This document shows positions 25,789 to 35,110 of a stretch of 64,000 bases of DNA, in pieces; the first letter of the stretch is position 1; every line of letters starts with the position of its first letter. The translations under genes were made by a program, and so were the position numbers. Below the pieces are notes generated by a model. It made no database searches. It worked only from the letters and a program-made list of their open reading frames with translations, and was not told the DNA's origin. The stretch is from JAQVEM01 sp964601205 (GTDB lineage: Bacteria; Actinomycetota; Humimicrobiia; Humimicrobiales; Humimicrobiaceae), in contig CAZRML010000010.1 of the NCBI GenBank assembly GCA_964601205.1, forward strand, positions 12,501 to 76,500, read 5' to 3'.

Positions 25789-26201
25789 TTTATTTTTTTA
25801 TATATTAAAAATTAAGCAATAACCACTTTATCTACCCGGATTTCTTCTCTCTTGCTAACAATTCTAATCTACGATAATTATATTATAAAAATATCATAAA
25901 TTTTTAATACAACATTTATAATATGTTCATAAATATATGATAGAATTATAAAATTTAATTGTCAACTGATTATTATGGTTAAATAAGGTTAACAACGGCT
26001 TGTTCGGGATTTTTAAGCAAAAAATTTCCCCTCATTATTTTCTTATGAAACGCAGGGACAAATGTACAGATTAGATAAATCTGATTTGATTAAAGATGCA
26101 TGCGGCTGATAGGTATTTTTAAATGCGGTAATCTTTTAAATAATACAATAACTGAGCAATTAAGTAATTATTTTAATAGATTCACTGAGTGTTCAATTGA
26201 T
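25789..26201. other. 413-base AT-rich region with no recognisable gene
   Basis: Lies between the DUF167 gene end and the ATPase gene start, both minus strand. It should hold the promoter of the ATPase group, but many AT hexamers make a choice arbitrary. The middle (about 25990-26120) is less AT-rich and contains only frames under 16 codons. No inverted repeat stands out. Confidence 0.4.
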
Positions 26202-26471
26202 TTAGCCTGAAAGAAGCATTGAAGTTAAATCTAAATCTTTATCATGCTTTATACTGACTTCTTTATAGATTGATTTTTCGCCATCAATAATCTTTATATT
26301 TTTCCTTGGCACACCTGTCTTAATTGAGATAAAATTTATAAGTTCTTTATTGGCCCTGCCTTTTTCCGGAATAGAATTTAACTTAATTTTTATCCTGTTT
26401 CTATAAACTCCATATACCCCACTTACGGCAGAGTTGGGTTTTACAATTAGCTTAATGTTTTCAATCTTCAT
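26202..26471 (-). CDS. DUF167/YggU family protein
   Basis: About 89 residues. Family landmarks: IKLIVKPNSAVSGVYG, NRIKIKLNSIPEKGRANKELINFISIKTGVPRKNIKIIDGEKSIYKEVSI, with the PxxGxANxxL core that defines the family. Function unknown; it is widely found at the yggT end of division clusters. I start at ATG 26471, inside the last codons of divIVA (11-base overlap ATGAAGATTGA), because this gives the usual family length; a start at 26489 is possible. Confidence 0.85.
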   Translation of the reverse strand: MKIENIKLIVKPNSAVSGVYGVYRNRIKIKLNSIPEKGRANKELINFISIKTGVPRKNIKIIDGEKSIYKEVSIKHDKDLDLTSMLLSG

Positions 26472-27321
26472 CAGTTTTAAAGAAATCATTGATTATATCA
26501 GGATTTGCTATATCAATTTTCTTCTTCATCCTTTTGGGCTGATAATTATCATCAATTTCTTCAATTTCCTCCGAATCACCGTGAACTCCTATTTTCCCCT
26601 CACTATCCTGCACTATGTCTTCTTCGCCTTCATCTTCTTTTTCTTCTTCTTCTTTCAGATTCTCTAATTCAGGATTCTCTTTCTTGTTTTCTTCCGATCC
26701 TTCCTTTTCTTCTGATTCTTCTTCACTTTTAAAAACTTCAAACTCATCCTCTGACTCCGGCGAATATATTAAATCTTTACCCTGTTTACTCTCTCCAGCA
26801 GTTTCCTCGCTTATTTCTTCTACAAGATCAGGGCTCTCTTCCTCTTTTATCCCGGATATACCAGAGAGCTTACCTTCTTCTAATTTTGAGGCAGATTCTT
26901 TAAAATCATCCACAAGTCTGGTAATTTTCCCCCTGAAGTTTTCATACTCCCTGTCTAATCTCTTAATTTCTTCTTCCAGCTTCAGCTTCCTGGCCAGCAT
27001 TTTTTTATAGTGTTCCTCTTCTTCAACTACTTTTGACTTCACCATTTCCTCTGCTTCCTGTTGTGCCTTTCTCTTTATATCCTCAGCAACCCTGTGAGCT
27101 GACACAAGCGCATCCTGTATAACTTTCTTCATTTCTACGGATTCTTTATCCCCCTCATACTTAAACCTTTCCATATTATCCATAAGCTCGCGGTTATTTT
27201 TCTGTAACCTATCAAATTCTACTGCAAGAATATCTAAAAATTTATCAACTTCCTCGGGCTTATAACCCTTAAATACAACATGAAATTCTTTTTTCTGTAT
27301 ACTTTCTGAATTTATATTCAT
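26461..27321 (-). CDS. divIVA: DivIVA-domain cell-division/polarity protein with long acidic tail
   Basis: Coiled-coil protein that senses curved membrane at poles and septa. The DivIVA head is clear: IQKKEFHVVFKGYKPEEVDKFLDILAVEFDRL at about 8-40. Coiled coil follows to about 145 (KDIKRKAQQEAEEMVKSK, EEHYKKMLARKLKLEEEIKRLDREYENFRGKI). Residues 150-265 are low-complexity and mostly Glu, Ser, Asp and Lys, ending in KRMKKKIDIANPDIINDFF. Such a long acidic tail is unusual for DivIVA. The ribosome site AGGAGGTAATT is strong. It closes the division operon with yggT and the DUF167 gene. Confidence 0.87.
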   Translation of the reverse strand: MNINSESIQKKEFHVVFKGYKPEEVDKFLDILAVEFDRLQKNNRELMDNMERFKYEGDKESVEMKKVIQDALVSAHRVAEDIKRKAQQEAEEMVKSKVVEEEEHYKKMLARKLKLEEEIKRLDREYENFRGKITRLVDDFKESASKLEEGKLSGISGIKEEESPDLVEEISEETAGESKQGKDLIYSPESEDEFEVFKSEEESEEKEGSEENKKENPELENLKEEEEKEDEGEEDIVQDSEGKIGVHGDSEEIEEIDDNYQPKRMKKKIDIANPDIINDFFKTDED

Positions 27322-27344
27322 AATTACCTCCTGATTTTTTTTAA

Positions 27345-27629
27345 CTACATAAATCTAACTCTTATATATTGTAACAAAATTATCAATAATTCAATTAATA
27401 TAATTGCTACAATGTATGAGAGGTCTATATAAACCCTTCCTGTCCTTACCAGCGGTATAATTTTCCTAAATATTATTAAAAATGGTTCTGTTATGTCAAA
27501 CAAAAATTTATTTACTTTGTTCAACAAGCCAGTTAGATTTAACCTCAGCCAGGATATAATAACTCTAATAATTATCAGACCGATATATACCCTCAGGAAA
27601 AAAATAACTATTTCAATAAAAAATCCCAT
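27345..27629 (-). CDS. yggT: YggT family membrane protein
   Basis: 94 residues with two YggT-type membrane segments: FIEIVIFFLRVYIGLIIIRVIISWL at about 4-28 and VYIDLSYIVAIILIELLIIL at about 66-86, with the linker NKVNKFLFDITEPFLIIFRKIIPLVRTG that typifies the family. Its ATG follows the proC stop codon without a gap. Found beside sepF and divIVA in many Gram-positives; role in division or osmotic tolerance is not settled. Confidence 0.88.
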   Translation of the reverse strand: MGFFIEIVIFFLRVYIGLIIIRVIISWLRLNLTGLLNKVNKFLFDITEPFLIIFRKIIPLVRTGRVYIDLSYIVAIILIELLIILLQYIRVRFM

Positions 27630-28460
27630 TTATCTATCCCGGTTAAGAAATCCCTGTAATTCATATGCTCTTTTTTTTGCACTTTCTACCGCTTTTTTTA
27701 TTATTTCACCTATCCTTTCACTCTCAAATTTCTTTAACGCCATTTCAGTAGTTCCACCGGGAGACGCAACTTTTTTAATTAAGCTATCCGGTTCACTTCC
27801 CGACTTTTTTAAAGTTATACCTGCTCCAATCATTGTATCTATTACCAGCTTTCTTGATATCTCCGGTTCCAGTCCATTCTCAATACCGGCTTCTATAAGG
27901 TATTTGCAAAAAAGAAAAAAATAAGCCGGTCCGCTGCCGCTCAGGGCAGTAACAGTATTCTGGTACTTCTCCTCTACCAGTACGTAATCTCCGACACTTT
28001 CTATCAACTTTCTTGCAAACGATAAATCTTTATTTTTTGTAAACTTACCACTGCTTACCGCGGCAATACCCTTGCCATACAATGCAGGAGTATTGGGCAT
28101 TATCCTCACCACAGAAGAATTTGGACCCAGTATTTTCTCTATATAAAAAGTTGGTATTCCGGCCACAATACTTATAATTGAATTCTTTTTATAATTAAAG
28201 TTAATCTTAACCTGTTCCAGTACAGAATTCAGGTCCTGTGGTTTCACTGCCATCAGTATATTCTTTGCCTGCCTGACAAGTCCGGGAATATCATCAGCAG
28301 CAGTTACTTTATAGTTATCAATGATATATTTTTTACGGGAAGAATTCTTATCATAGAATATTACCCGGTTTTCTTTTAAGAAACAACTGCCCAGTGTTCC
28401 CCTGAGTATTGCCTCTCCCATATTTCCACAACCTATTATCCCCAGTTCATAACCTTCCAA
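27630..28460 (-). CDS. proC: pyrroline-5-carboxylate reductase
   Basis: Last step of proline synthesis: reduces pyrroline-5-carboxylate with NAD(P)H. I start at TTG 28460, which follows AAAAAGGAGCATTC at ideal spacing and gives 276 residues beginning LEGYELGIIGCGNMGEAIL; the frame runs open to 28505 but would overlap sepF. Motifs: Rossmann GIIGCGNMGEAI, LMAVKPQDL, ISIVAGIPTFYIEKIL, VVRIMPNTPALYGKGIAAV, ALSGSGPAYFFLFCKYLIEAGIENGL and KVASPGGTTEMALKKFE near the C-terminus. Its place between sepF and yggT is common in Gram-positives. Confidence 0.93.
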   Translation of the reverse strand: MEGYELGIIGCGNMGEAILRGTLGSCFLKENRVIFYDKNSSRKKYIIDNYKVTAADDIPGLVRQAKNILMAVKPQDLNSVLEQVKINFNYKKNSIISIVAGIPTFYIEKILGPNSSVVRIMPNTPALYGKGIAAVSSGKFTKNKDLSFARKLIESVGDYVLVEEKYQNTVTALSGSGPAYFFLFCKYLIEAGIENGLEPEISRKLVIDTMIGAGITLKKSGSEPDSLIKKVASPGGTTEMALKKFESERIGEIIKKAVESAKKRAYELQGFLNRDR

Positions 28461-28476
28461 GAATGCTCCTTTTTTA

Positions 28477-28989
28477 TTAGAAATTATTATAAAAGCCTTC
28501 CTCACGTAATAATTCTTTTTCTTCTGAGCTGACCTCTACATTATACGGAGTTATAAGAAACACTTTTTCTGCTACTTTTTTTATACTCCCTTCCAACGCA
28601 TATGTGAGGCCGCTACAAAAGTCAATTACCCTTTTGGCCAGGTCCTGGTCAGCTTTTTGAAGGTTAATTATAACAGGAATATTTTCCTTAAAATTATCCG
28701 CTATTATCTGTATCTCCTCAAATTCCCCTGGCTCGGCAACAAAAACTCTTGATTTTATTCCCTCTCTGCCTGAACTCAGTAATGAAACTTTTCGTGCTGG
28801 TTTAGGCGTCATGCTGTGCCCCCTTTTAAAAAACCCTTTTTCCTGTTCTTTTTCTAATTTATTATCCTCAACCTTTAACTTCTTTCCCCTTCTACTCACT
28901 ATATCCCTTTTTTCTTCATCATCCAGGCTTATCTCATCTTCATCTGATAAACCCAGAAAAGAAAGTGTTTTTTTAAAAAATTTATTCAT
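28477..28989 (-). CDS. sepF: SepF, FtsZ-bundling division protein
   Basis: Membrane-associated partner of FtsZ that forms rings and anchors the Z ring alongside or instead of FtsA. I start at ATG 28989 (ribosome site AAAGGGG), giving MNKFFKKTLSFLGLSDEDE, an amphipathic membrane-targeting helix. A charged, basic linker follows (about 20-70). The C-terminal SepF domain reads SRVFVAEPGEFEEIQIIADNFKENIPVIINLQKADQDLAKRVIDFCSGLTYALEGSIKKVAEKVFLITPYNVEVS, a close family match. It lies in the ftsZ-pgeF-sepF order usual in Gram-positives. Confidence 0.93.
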   Translation of the reverse strand: MNKFFKKTLSFLGLSDEDEISLDDEEKRDIVSRRGKKLKVEDNKLEKEQEKGFFKRGHSMTPKPARKVSLLSSGREGIKSRVFVAEPGEFEEIQIIADNFKENIPVIINLQKADQDLAKRVIDFCSGLTYALEGSIKKVAEKVFLITPYNVEVSSEEKELLREEGFYNNF

Positions 28990-29079
28990 TAATATACCCC
29001 TTTTCAATTATAAAAATTAATAAAAAAATTTTTATACTCTATAAAACTCCTGTCCTTCAATAAATACCAGCTTATAGCC

Positions 29080-29880
29080 TTATAAAATTATTGCTACTGC
29101 CGCCTGCCTTCCCGTTATCCTGTTCCTCCTGTATGAAAAAAAACTATGGTTGCAATAAGTGCATTCTCCGCAATCAAAAATATTACTTTCACTTATACCT
29201 TCATCCTTTAACTGCATATAATTAATACTCACCAGATCCAAAAAGAAATATCCATCTACGTTTGAATAAAACCCTTTATCTCCAAATTTTTTTACGAACT
29301 TTTCTACAATAAGTCTATCAACTTTATAACAGCACTTCCTTATACTGGGCCCAAAAGCTACCATAATATCTTCCCTGTTGCTTTTAAACTTATTTACCAT
29401 ATATATAATTACTTTTGCTGCTATCTCTTTTAAAGTTCCCATCCATCCAGCGTGAACGGCAGCAATTACTTTTTTTTCTTTATCCGCTACCAGTATTAAG
29501 TTACAATCAGCTCCCATTACCATTACCGGTGTTTTCTTTAAACCGGTTATCAGACAATCTGCTTCCCGGTAAATACTATCCACATCCCAATCCAGACTTT
29601 TATCTATATTTAATATCCTGTTTCCATGAACCTGCTTTACAGAATATATTCTTTTCACATCATTTAAATTAAGCTTTTTTAATATCAACTTCCTATTTCT
29701 GCTAACATTCTTCTTACTATCGCCCGTATAATAATCCACATTCAAAGACTCAAACTTACCCCTGCTGTATCCTCCATTCCTCGTAGTGAAACAAAAAATT
29801 ATCCCATACTTTTCTTTCAGGTAAGGCAATAAATACGCAGTAAAACCTTTATTAATTAATGTCTTTTCTATTCCAATCAT
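29080..29880 (-). CDS. pgeF: PgeF/YfiH family protein (peptidoglycan editing or purine nucleoside activity)
   Basis: 266 residues of the family once called multicopper polyphenol oxidase and later linked to peptidoglycan fidelity and nucleoside phosphorolysis. Signatures: FTTRNGGYSRGKFESLNV, SVKQVHGNRIL (first His ligand), READCLITGLKKTPVMVMGADCNLILVAD (metal-binding Cys), VIAAVHAGWMGTLKEIAAKVI (second His) and FGPSIRKCCYKV. It sits 12 bases after ftsZ, the standard position. FCFTTRNGG near the start confirms the reading frame. Confidence 0.9.
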   Translation of the reverse strand: MIGIEKTLINKGFTAYLLPYLKEKYGIIFCFTTRNGGYSRGKFESLNVDYYTGDSKKNVSRNRKLILKKLNLNDVKRIYSVKQVHGNRILNIDKSLDWDVDSIYREADCLITGLKKTPVMVMGADCNLILVADKEKKVIAAVHAGWMGTLKEIAAKVIIYMVNKFKSNREDIMVAFGPSIRKCCYKVDRLIVEKFVKKFGDKGFYSNVDGYFFLDLVSINYMQLKDEGISESNIFDCGECTYCNHSFFSYRRNRITGRQAAVAIIL

Positions 29881-29891
29881 TTACTTTTATT

Positions 29892-31064
29892 TTATTCCTT
29901 GCTTTTTCTTAAGAATGTAGGTATGTCAAGGTAATCATCTTCTTCAAGAGAAGCAAAGTCTTTTTCTGATATTTTCCTGAATTCCTTTTTATCTTTTTCT
30001 TTATCCTTCCTCTCCGCAACCAGGTCTTTTTCAAACTCAAATAATTTTTTCTCTACTTCTTTTTCCCTTTTCTTCTCATCATCTACTTTTGTTTTACTAT
30101 CAGCTTTAACCTTTTTAGCTTTTCCTGATTCAAATCCTGTAGCAATAACGGTAACCTTCACACTGTCATTAATACTCTCATCAATAACGGCACCAAATAT
30201 AATATTCGCATTTGGGCTGGAGGCATTTCTTATAATTTCCGCTGCCTGATTAACCTCAAATAACTTTAAATCAGAACCACCGGATATGTTTAAAAGAATA
30301 CCGCTTGCACCTTCTATTGAAGTTTCAATAAGAGGACTTGCGATGGCATTTTGTGCAGCTTTTATTGCCCTGCTTTCGCCCGATGCCATTCCGTCTCCCA
30401 GTATTGCATTTCCTGCATTTTTTATAACTGACTTTACATCCGCAAAATCAAGATTAATAAGTCCGGGTAGAGTAATCAGATCGGTAACTCCCCTTACCCC
30501 GGCTTTAAGTACATTATCAGCGAGCCTGAAAGCACTAAGTAGCGTGGTATTATCATCTGAAATCTCCAGCAGCCTGTCATTGGGTATAATAATTAAAGTA
30601 TCCACCTTGTCCCCCAAATCCTCTATACCTTCTTCTGCCTGGCACATTCTCTTTTTACCCTCAAAAGAGAATGGCTTCGTTACAACTGCAACTGTAAGGC
30701 AACCTGCCTCTCTGGCGGCTGCAGCTATAACAGGAGCTGCCCCTGTTCCCGTTCCCCCTCCTTCTCCTACTGTCAGGAATATCATATCCGCATCTTTTAC
30801 TATTTCTTTTATTGATTCTATAGATTTCTCGGCAGCGACCCTGCCTATTTCTGGATTGGAACCTGCGCCCAGACCCGTTTCACCAATTAATACTTTTTTG
30901 TCTGCGGTAGACATCATAAGAGCCTGCGCATCAGTGTTTACAGCCATAAATTCGCATCCGCTTAAATTATCCTCCATCATCCTGTTAACCGCGTTACTCC
31001 CACCACCTCCTATACCTATAACTCTTATAACCGCATAATAACTTTTATCAAAATTTAAACTCAA
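29892..31064 (-). CDS. ftsZ: cell division protein FtsZ
   Basis: Tubulin-like GTPase that forms the cytokinetic ring. VIRVIGIGGGGSNAVNRMM near the start, FLTVGEGGGTGTGAAPVIA (tubulin signature), LITLPGLINLDFADVKSV (T7 synergy loop with its aspartate) and the C-terminal peptide DIPTFLRKSK that binds FtsA and SepF are all present; a charged Lys/Glu linker lies before it. I prefer the TTG at 31064, five bases after AGGTGA; a GTG at 31073 overlapping the ftsA stop is the alternative. Length about 390 aa is standard. Confidence 0.97.
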   Translation of the reverse strand: MSLNFDKSYYAVIRVIGIGGGGSNAVNRMMEDNLSGCEFMAVNTDAQALMMSTADKKVLIGETGLGAGSNPEIGRVAAEKSIESIKEIVKDADMIFLTVGEGGGTGTGAAPVIAAAAREAGCLTVAVVTKPFSFEGKKRMCQAEEGIEDLGDKVDTLIIIPNDRLLEISDDNTTLLSAFRLADNVLKAGVRGVTDLITLPGLINLDFADVKSVIKNAGNAILGDGMASGESRAIKAAQNAIASPLIETSIEGASGILLNISGGSDLKLFEVNQAAEIIRNASSPNANIIFGAVIDESINDSVKVTVIATGFESGKAKKVKADSKTKVDDEKKREKEVEKKLFEFEKDLVAERKDKEKDKKEFRKISEKDFASLEEDDYLDIPTFLRKSKE

Positions 31065-31069
31065 AATAA

Positions 31070-32320
31070 TCACCTGCTTTCATTTTTTAAAATTTTAAAG
31101 ATAAACTCTCTGAATTTATTTAAGAAACTATTTTTTTCTCTCGCTCCGCCAGCCTGGCTAATATTACTATAGTTTTCTAACTGATAAGCATATTTTAATA
31201 AACCCACACCTGTAGAATAGATGGGATTGTCGACCACTTCAGGCGGCCCTTCCACATCACAGGAAGTCCCCAGTCTCACAGGTAAATTAAATACAGAGTT
31301 TGCCAGCGGAGCTATCCCCCTGAGCAGGGAGGTACCGCCTGTTATCACCAGACCGCAGGGGACCTGGTGCATAAAATTATAACCTTCAATTTTTTGTTTA
31401 ACTAAATCCAGAAGTTCCTTAACCCTTGAGTTTACTATATTATATAACCTTATATTTAAGGTTGTCTTATTACTGTCAATTTTAACATCCCCTATATTTA
31501 ACCTGTTTAGAGTATCATAGAAATTGTAATCAACATTAGCAAACTTCTTTTTAATCTCCTCTGCCTTTGAAAAGGGCACATTTAGACCTATTGATATATC
31601 ATTGGTTATTAAATCCCCGCCTACGGGAAGACAGTAAGTAAATATCATTTTTTTATTTTTATATACTGCAACATCAGTAGTTCCCCCTCCTATATCAATG
31701 AGTATTACTCCACTATCCCTTTCTTCTGGAGTAAGGACAGCTTCGCTTGATGCAAGAGCTTCAACAATAATATCTTCTATTTCTATTTTAGCAGCTTTTA
31801 TACTATTAACTACATTACTTATTAAAGAAGCCGAGCCATAAACTACCAGCAATTCTACCGCCAGCTTACTTGCCGACAGACCTATGGGATCTACAATGCC
31901 GCCTTCCCCATCAATGACAAACTGCTTGATAAGAGTGTGTATAATTTCATGCTGGGCCGGTATATTTACTTTATTGGCCATAGAAATCAGTTTATCTACA
32001 TCAACTTTTCTTACTATACTATTTGGTGAAGTAATATTTATTTCACTCCAGTTGCTCAGAAAAGAAATGTGTTTGCCGGTAACTCCTATATAGGCATTAT
32101 TTATAAATATTTTAGTAGATTTTTCAGCAACCTCGATGGAGTTAAGAATAGATTTAGTAGCTTCGTTTATATCTATAACCAGACCTTTTTTAATACCTTT
32201 TGAGCCAGAAATTCCAAAACCCTTTATCTTCAATGAATTCTTTTCTACTTTTCCGATTAAAGTAGTAACCTTGGTGGTTCCTATATCAATACCCACGATA
32301 TGTTCATCATTAGCTACCAA
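31070..32320 (-). CDS. ftsA: cell division protein FtsA
   Basis: Actin-like ATPase tethering FtsZ filaments to the membrane. TTG start at 32320 behind GGAGGTTTGA. Motifs: HIVGIDIGTTKVTTLIG (phosphate 1), ISFLSNWSEINI in the 1C/SHS2 region, VILIDIGGGTTDVAVYKNKK (phosphate 2), VPCGLVITGGTSLLRGIAPLA (adenosine) and a C-terminal amphipathic helix NSFLNKFREFIFKIL that would bind the membrane. 416 residues is usual. Its stop region runs into the ftsZ ribosome site, so the two are translated together. Confidence 0.96.
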   Translation of the reverse strand: MVANDEHIVGIDIGTTKVTTLIGKVEKNSLKIKGFGISGSKGIKKGLVIDINEATKSILNSIEVAEKSTKIFINNAYIGVTGKHISFLSNWSEINITSPNSIVRKVDVDKLISMANKVNIPAQHEIIHTLIKQFVIDGEGGIVDPIGLSASKLAVELLVVYGSASLISNVVNSIKAAKIEIEDIIVEALASSEAVLTPEERDSGVILIDIGGGTTDVAVYKNKKMIFTYCLPVGGDLITNDISIGLNVPFSKAEEIKKKFANVDYNFYDTLNRLNIGDVKIDSNKTTLNIRLYNIVNSRVKELLDLVKQKIEGYNFMHQVPCGLVITGGTSLLRGIAPLANSVFNLPVRLGTSCDVEGPPEVVDNPIYSTGVGLLKYAYQLENYSNISQAGGAREKNSFLNKFREFIFKILKNESR

Positions 32321-32344
32321 TCAAACCTCCGCTTCTCCGCATTT

Positions 32345-33133
32345 TTACTTTAATACCGGACTCTCGGGACTTTTTATTTCTATTATATTACAATTTGTTC
32401 CTTCTTTTAACAATTGTTTTAACACTTCAACCTTTTCAATTAAAAAATTACTATCGCCAAAAATAATTTTCTTCCCATCAATGGTAATGAAAACTATATC
32501 CCCTGAGATATTGTTTTCTATTCTTGCTTCTTTAATTATAGATTTTAATTCAATATCAAAAATTTTATAAATTTCAGCACAGCTTAGTACGTTCCTTTTC
32601 GCTATTTTCTCCCCTATCTCAATGCTATAGTCCACTGCATTACTTACCAGAACAAGATTTTCATATTCACTTAGATCTTCCTTTTTAATTCTTTCCAGTA
32701 CCGCACCTTCATTATCTATCAAAAAATATTCATTTTTGTATACTATCTTAAGATATGGCTTTCTCTCTATAAGTTTTATAATCACTTTATCCGGGAATAC
32801 TTTATTTAATTCAGCATCCTTAACCCAGTTTAATTCATCTGATACTGTATCTTCTATTTCCTTTTTATTGACCTCAAATATATTTGCTCCCATTATTTCC
32901 TTAACCATCTCTATAATTTCTTCATCTCTATAATGTGTATTATCCTGTATGTCTATATTTTTAATCTTAAAATATTCACTGTTATAAAAAAAATTTAACC
33001 CCCACACTGCCATAGCGAAAAATCCAGCAATCAACACCAGCTTTAAAAAATCCCATATTTTCCTTCTGATTATCTTTCTTTTTCTTCTTTTGAGTATATC
33101 GTCATTTTTTTTAATTTTATTACCCTTAATCAC
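32345..33133 (-). CDS. ftsQ: cell division protein FtsQ/DivIB
   Basis: Bitopic divisome scaffold linking early and late division proteins. A basic cytoplasmic start (KRRKRKIIRRKIWDF), one span at about 34-52 (LVLIAGFFAMAVWGLNFFY), then a POTRA domain YFKIKNIDIQDNTHYRDEEIIEMVKEIMGANIFEVNKKEIEDTVSDELNWVKDAELNKVFPDKVIIKLIERKPYL and a beta domain. The GTG start at 33133 overlaps the ddl stop as GTGTGA. 262 residues is normal. Confidence 0.91.
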   Translation of the reverse strand: MIKGNKIKKNDDILKRRKRKIIRRKIWDFLKLVLIAGFFAMAVWGLNFFYNSEYFKIKNIDIQDNTHYRDEEIIEMVKEIMGANIFEVNKKEIEDTVSDELNWVKDAELNKVFPDKVIIKLIERKPYLKIVYKNEYFLIDNEGAVLERIKKEDLSEYENLVLVSNAVDYSIEIGEKIAKRNVLSCAEIYKIFDIELKSIIKEARIENNISGDIVFITIDGKKIIFGDSNFLIEKVEVLKQLLKEGTNCNIIEIKSPESPVLK

Positions 33134-34107
33134 ACTTTTAGACTGGCTAAATCCAGCATTATTTCTATTAAATGGTCAAAATCAATACCCACAGCTTTTG
33201 CGGCTTTGGGGACCAGGCTGGTGGCTGTCATGCCGGGCATGGTATTTAATTCAATAACATAAGCATCATTATTTTTATTTAGTATAAAATCAACCCTTGA
33301 TATACTTTTGCACTGAAGAATTTTATGGCATTTTACTGCTGCATTTGAAATTTGCCTGCTAATTGTCCCGTCCAGCTTTGCCGGAACTATATATTTCGTC
33401 ATATTCTTAGTATATTTAGCTTTATAATCATAGAATCCACTTTTTGGCTTTATTTCAATAATTGGCAGGGCAACAGGTTCATTACCAATAATACTTACAG
33501 TCAGCTCCCTGCCCTTTATATATCTTTCAATCAGAATTTTATTATCATATTTTAATGCATCTCTTATCGCATACTCCAGTTTATCATGTTCATAAACTAT
33601 ATTTATTCCTATAGTTGAACCTTCGCTATTTGGCTTTACTATCACGGGAAATGATAATTTTTTATTAATTGACTCTTTGATTTCCAGAAAGTTCTTATTT
33701 TCATTAAAATCTATGGCAATATAGTCAGGAGTAAGAATATTTTTACATTTTAAAATCTCTTTTGATAATATTTTATTAATACTTATAGCGCTCCCCGGCA
33801 CTCCCGAACCGGTATAGGGAATCTTCATATATTCAAGTAAACCCTGAATAGTTCCATCCTCGCCATACCTTCCATGAAGAGCAAGAAAGGCTAAATTTAT
33901 TTTTCTGAGGTCGCCCAAAATATCTTTTTTGGTGTCTATAAAAATAACATCGTAGCCTGACTTTATCAAAGACTGATAAATATTTTTCCCGGTTAAAAGA
34001 GAAATTTCTCTCTCAGAAGAAATACCTCCAGCAATAACCCCTATTCTCAATAATTTCTTTTTACTCCTCACCGACAGGCTCTGAAATTTTTTCAGATTAT
34101 CTTTCAT
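33130..34107 (-). CDS. ddl: D-alanine-D-alanine ligase
   Basis: ATP-grasp enzyme making the D-Ala-D-Ala end of the peptidoglycan stem. GVIAGGISSEREISLLTGKNI at about 23-43, LAFLALHGRYGEDGTIQGLLEYMKIPYTGSGVPGSAISINK, PVIVKPNSEGSTIGINIVYE, ILIERYIKGRELTVSIIG and VIELNTMPGMTATSLVPKAAKAVG (metal-binding Glu/Asn) define it. A GSGV-type serine loop is present. The first 22 residues are an extra basic extension. It lies between murB and ftsQ in the usual order. Confidence 0.95.
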   Translation of the reverse strand: MKDNLKKFQSLSVRSKKKLLRIGVIAGGISSEREISLLTGKNIYQSLIKSGYDVIFIDTKKDILGDLRKINLAFLALHGRYGEDGTIQGLLEYMKIPYTGSGVPGSAISINKILSKEILKCKNILTPDYIAIDFNENKNFLEIKESINKKLSFPVIVKPNSEGSTIGINIVYEHDKLEYAIRDALKYDNKILIERYIKGRELTVSIIGNEPVALPIIEIKPKSGFYDYKAKYTKNMTKYIVPAKLDGTISRQISNAAVKCHKILQCKSISRVDFILNKNNDAYVIELNTMPGMTATSLVPKAAKAVGIDFDHLIEIMLDLASLKV

Positions 34108-34108
34108 T

Positions 34109-35059
34109 CTAAAATCCTACCAGCTTAACCTCGTAATCCAGTTTTTTATTAAATTTATCCATAACTATTTCACTTACTATTCTTGAAAGTACGAATATGT
34201 CCTGCGAACTGGCATTTTTAAAATTTTCAATAAAATTCGCATGTTTATCTGAGATCCTTGCCCCTCCATAAATAAATCCCTTAAGGCCGCATTCTTCTAT
34301 TAACTGACCCGTAGACTTAGGGTAACCATCTATATTCTTAAAAAAACAGCCGGAACTTCTGGAACTAATTGGCTGGGCCTTTTTCTTTTTTTTTATTTTT
34401 TTTGCTATTTTTTTAATAATATCTTTCTCGTTAGATTTTTTAGCACCAAAAATTATTTCAGTTATAGCTACCAGACCTGTTATATCCAGGTGTCTATAAC
34501 CAAAATTACTTTTATCTAAATTTATGGTCTCTTCTACGATATCGTCCTTATGATACGCAATAATCCTTATTTTCTTTACAAAATCACAAATTCCAGCTTC
34601 CCTGCTACCGCTGTTGCCCCTGATGCTTCCGCCCAGGGTTCCGGGTATTCCGGAAAACTCCGAAAAATCATATCCCCTGCCGGCAGCCCTGGCTATAAAT
34701 TTTGAAAGATTACACCCGGCACCTGCTATAATATTGCCTTTTATTATGTTGTCTTCATGTCCGAACTTTATATAATCAAAGCCTTTCCCCAATTTTATAA
34801 GAACCATATTTTCATAATTATCGCTGAATAATATATTTGTACAATCACCAATAATCATAAATTCAAGCTCATTTATCAGGCAGGCCCTTATCATCTTTTT
34901 TAAATCCTCAATACCTCCAGCAACAAAATAACACAGTGCTCTACCGCCTGCTTTAATAGAAGTTATCTTTGATGTATCAATATCAAATATTACATTTTTA
35001 AGTCCGGTCTTTTTAATAATTTTTACAGCTTCCTTCACCGACGGTTTTCTTCCGGCCAT
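34109..35059 (-). CDS. murB: UDP-N-acetylenolpyruvoylglucosamine reductase
   Basis: FAD/NADPH enzyme making UDP-MurNAc. TSIKAGGRALCYFVAGGIEDL at about 48-68, FMIIGDCTNILFSD, GAGCNLSKFIARAAGRGYDFSEFSGIPGTLGGSIRGNSGSREAGICDFV (FAD-binding) and SSRSSGCFFKNIDGYPKSTGQLIEECGLKGFIYGGARISDKHANFIEN with the catalytic Ser in RSSGCFF. This is the shorter type-II MurB pattern. A GGAG ribosome site sits 7 bases before the ATG. 316 residues. Confidence 0.95.
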   Translation of the reverse strand: MAGRKPSVKEAVKIIKKTGLKNVIFDIDTSKITSIKAGGRALCYFVAGGIEDLKKMIRACLINELEFMIIGDCTNILFSDNYENMVLIKLGKGFDYIKFGHEDNIIKGNIIAGAGCNLSKFIARAAGRGYDFSEFSGIPGTLGGSIRGNSGSREAGICDFVKKIRIIAYHKDDIVEETINLDKSNFGYRHLDITGLVAITEIIFGAKKSNEKDIIKKIAKKIKKKKKAQPISSRSSGCFFKNIDGYPKSTGQLIEECGLKGFIYGGARISDKHANFIENFKNASSQDIFVLSRIVSEIVMDKFNKKLDYEVKLVGF

Positions 35060-35110
35060 GATAAATCTCCATCATCCATTATGTAACTTAATACAGCGTA
35101 AATAACCAGC

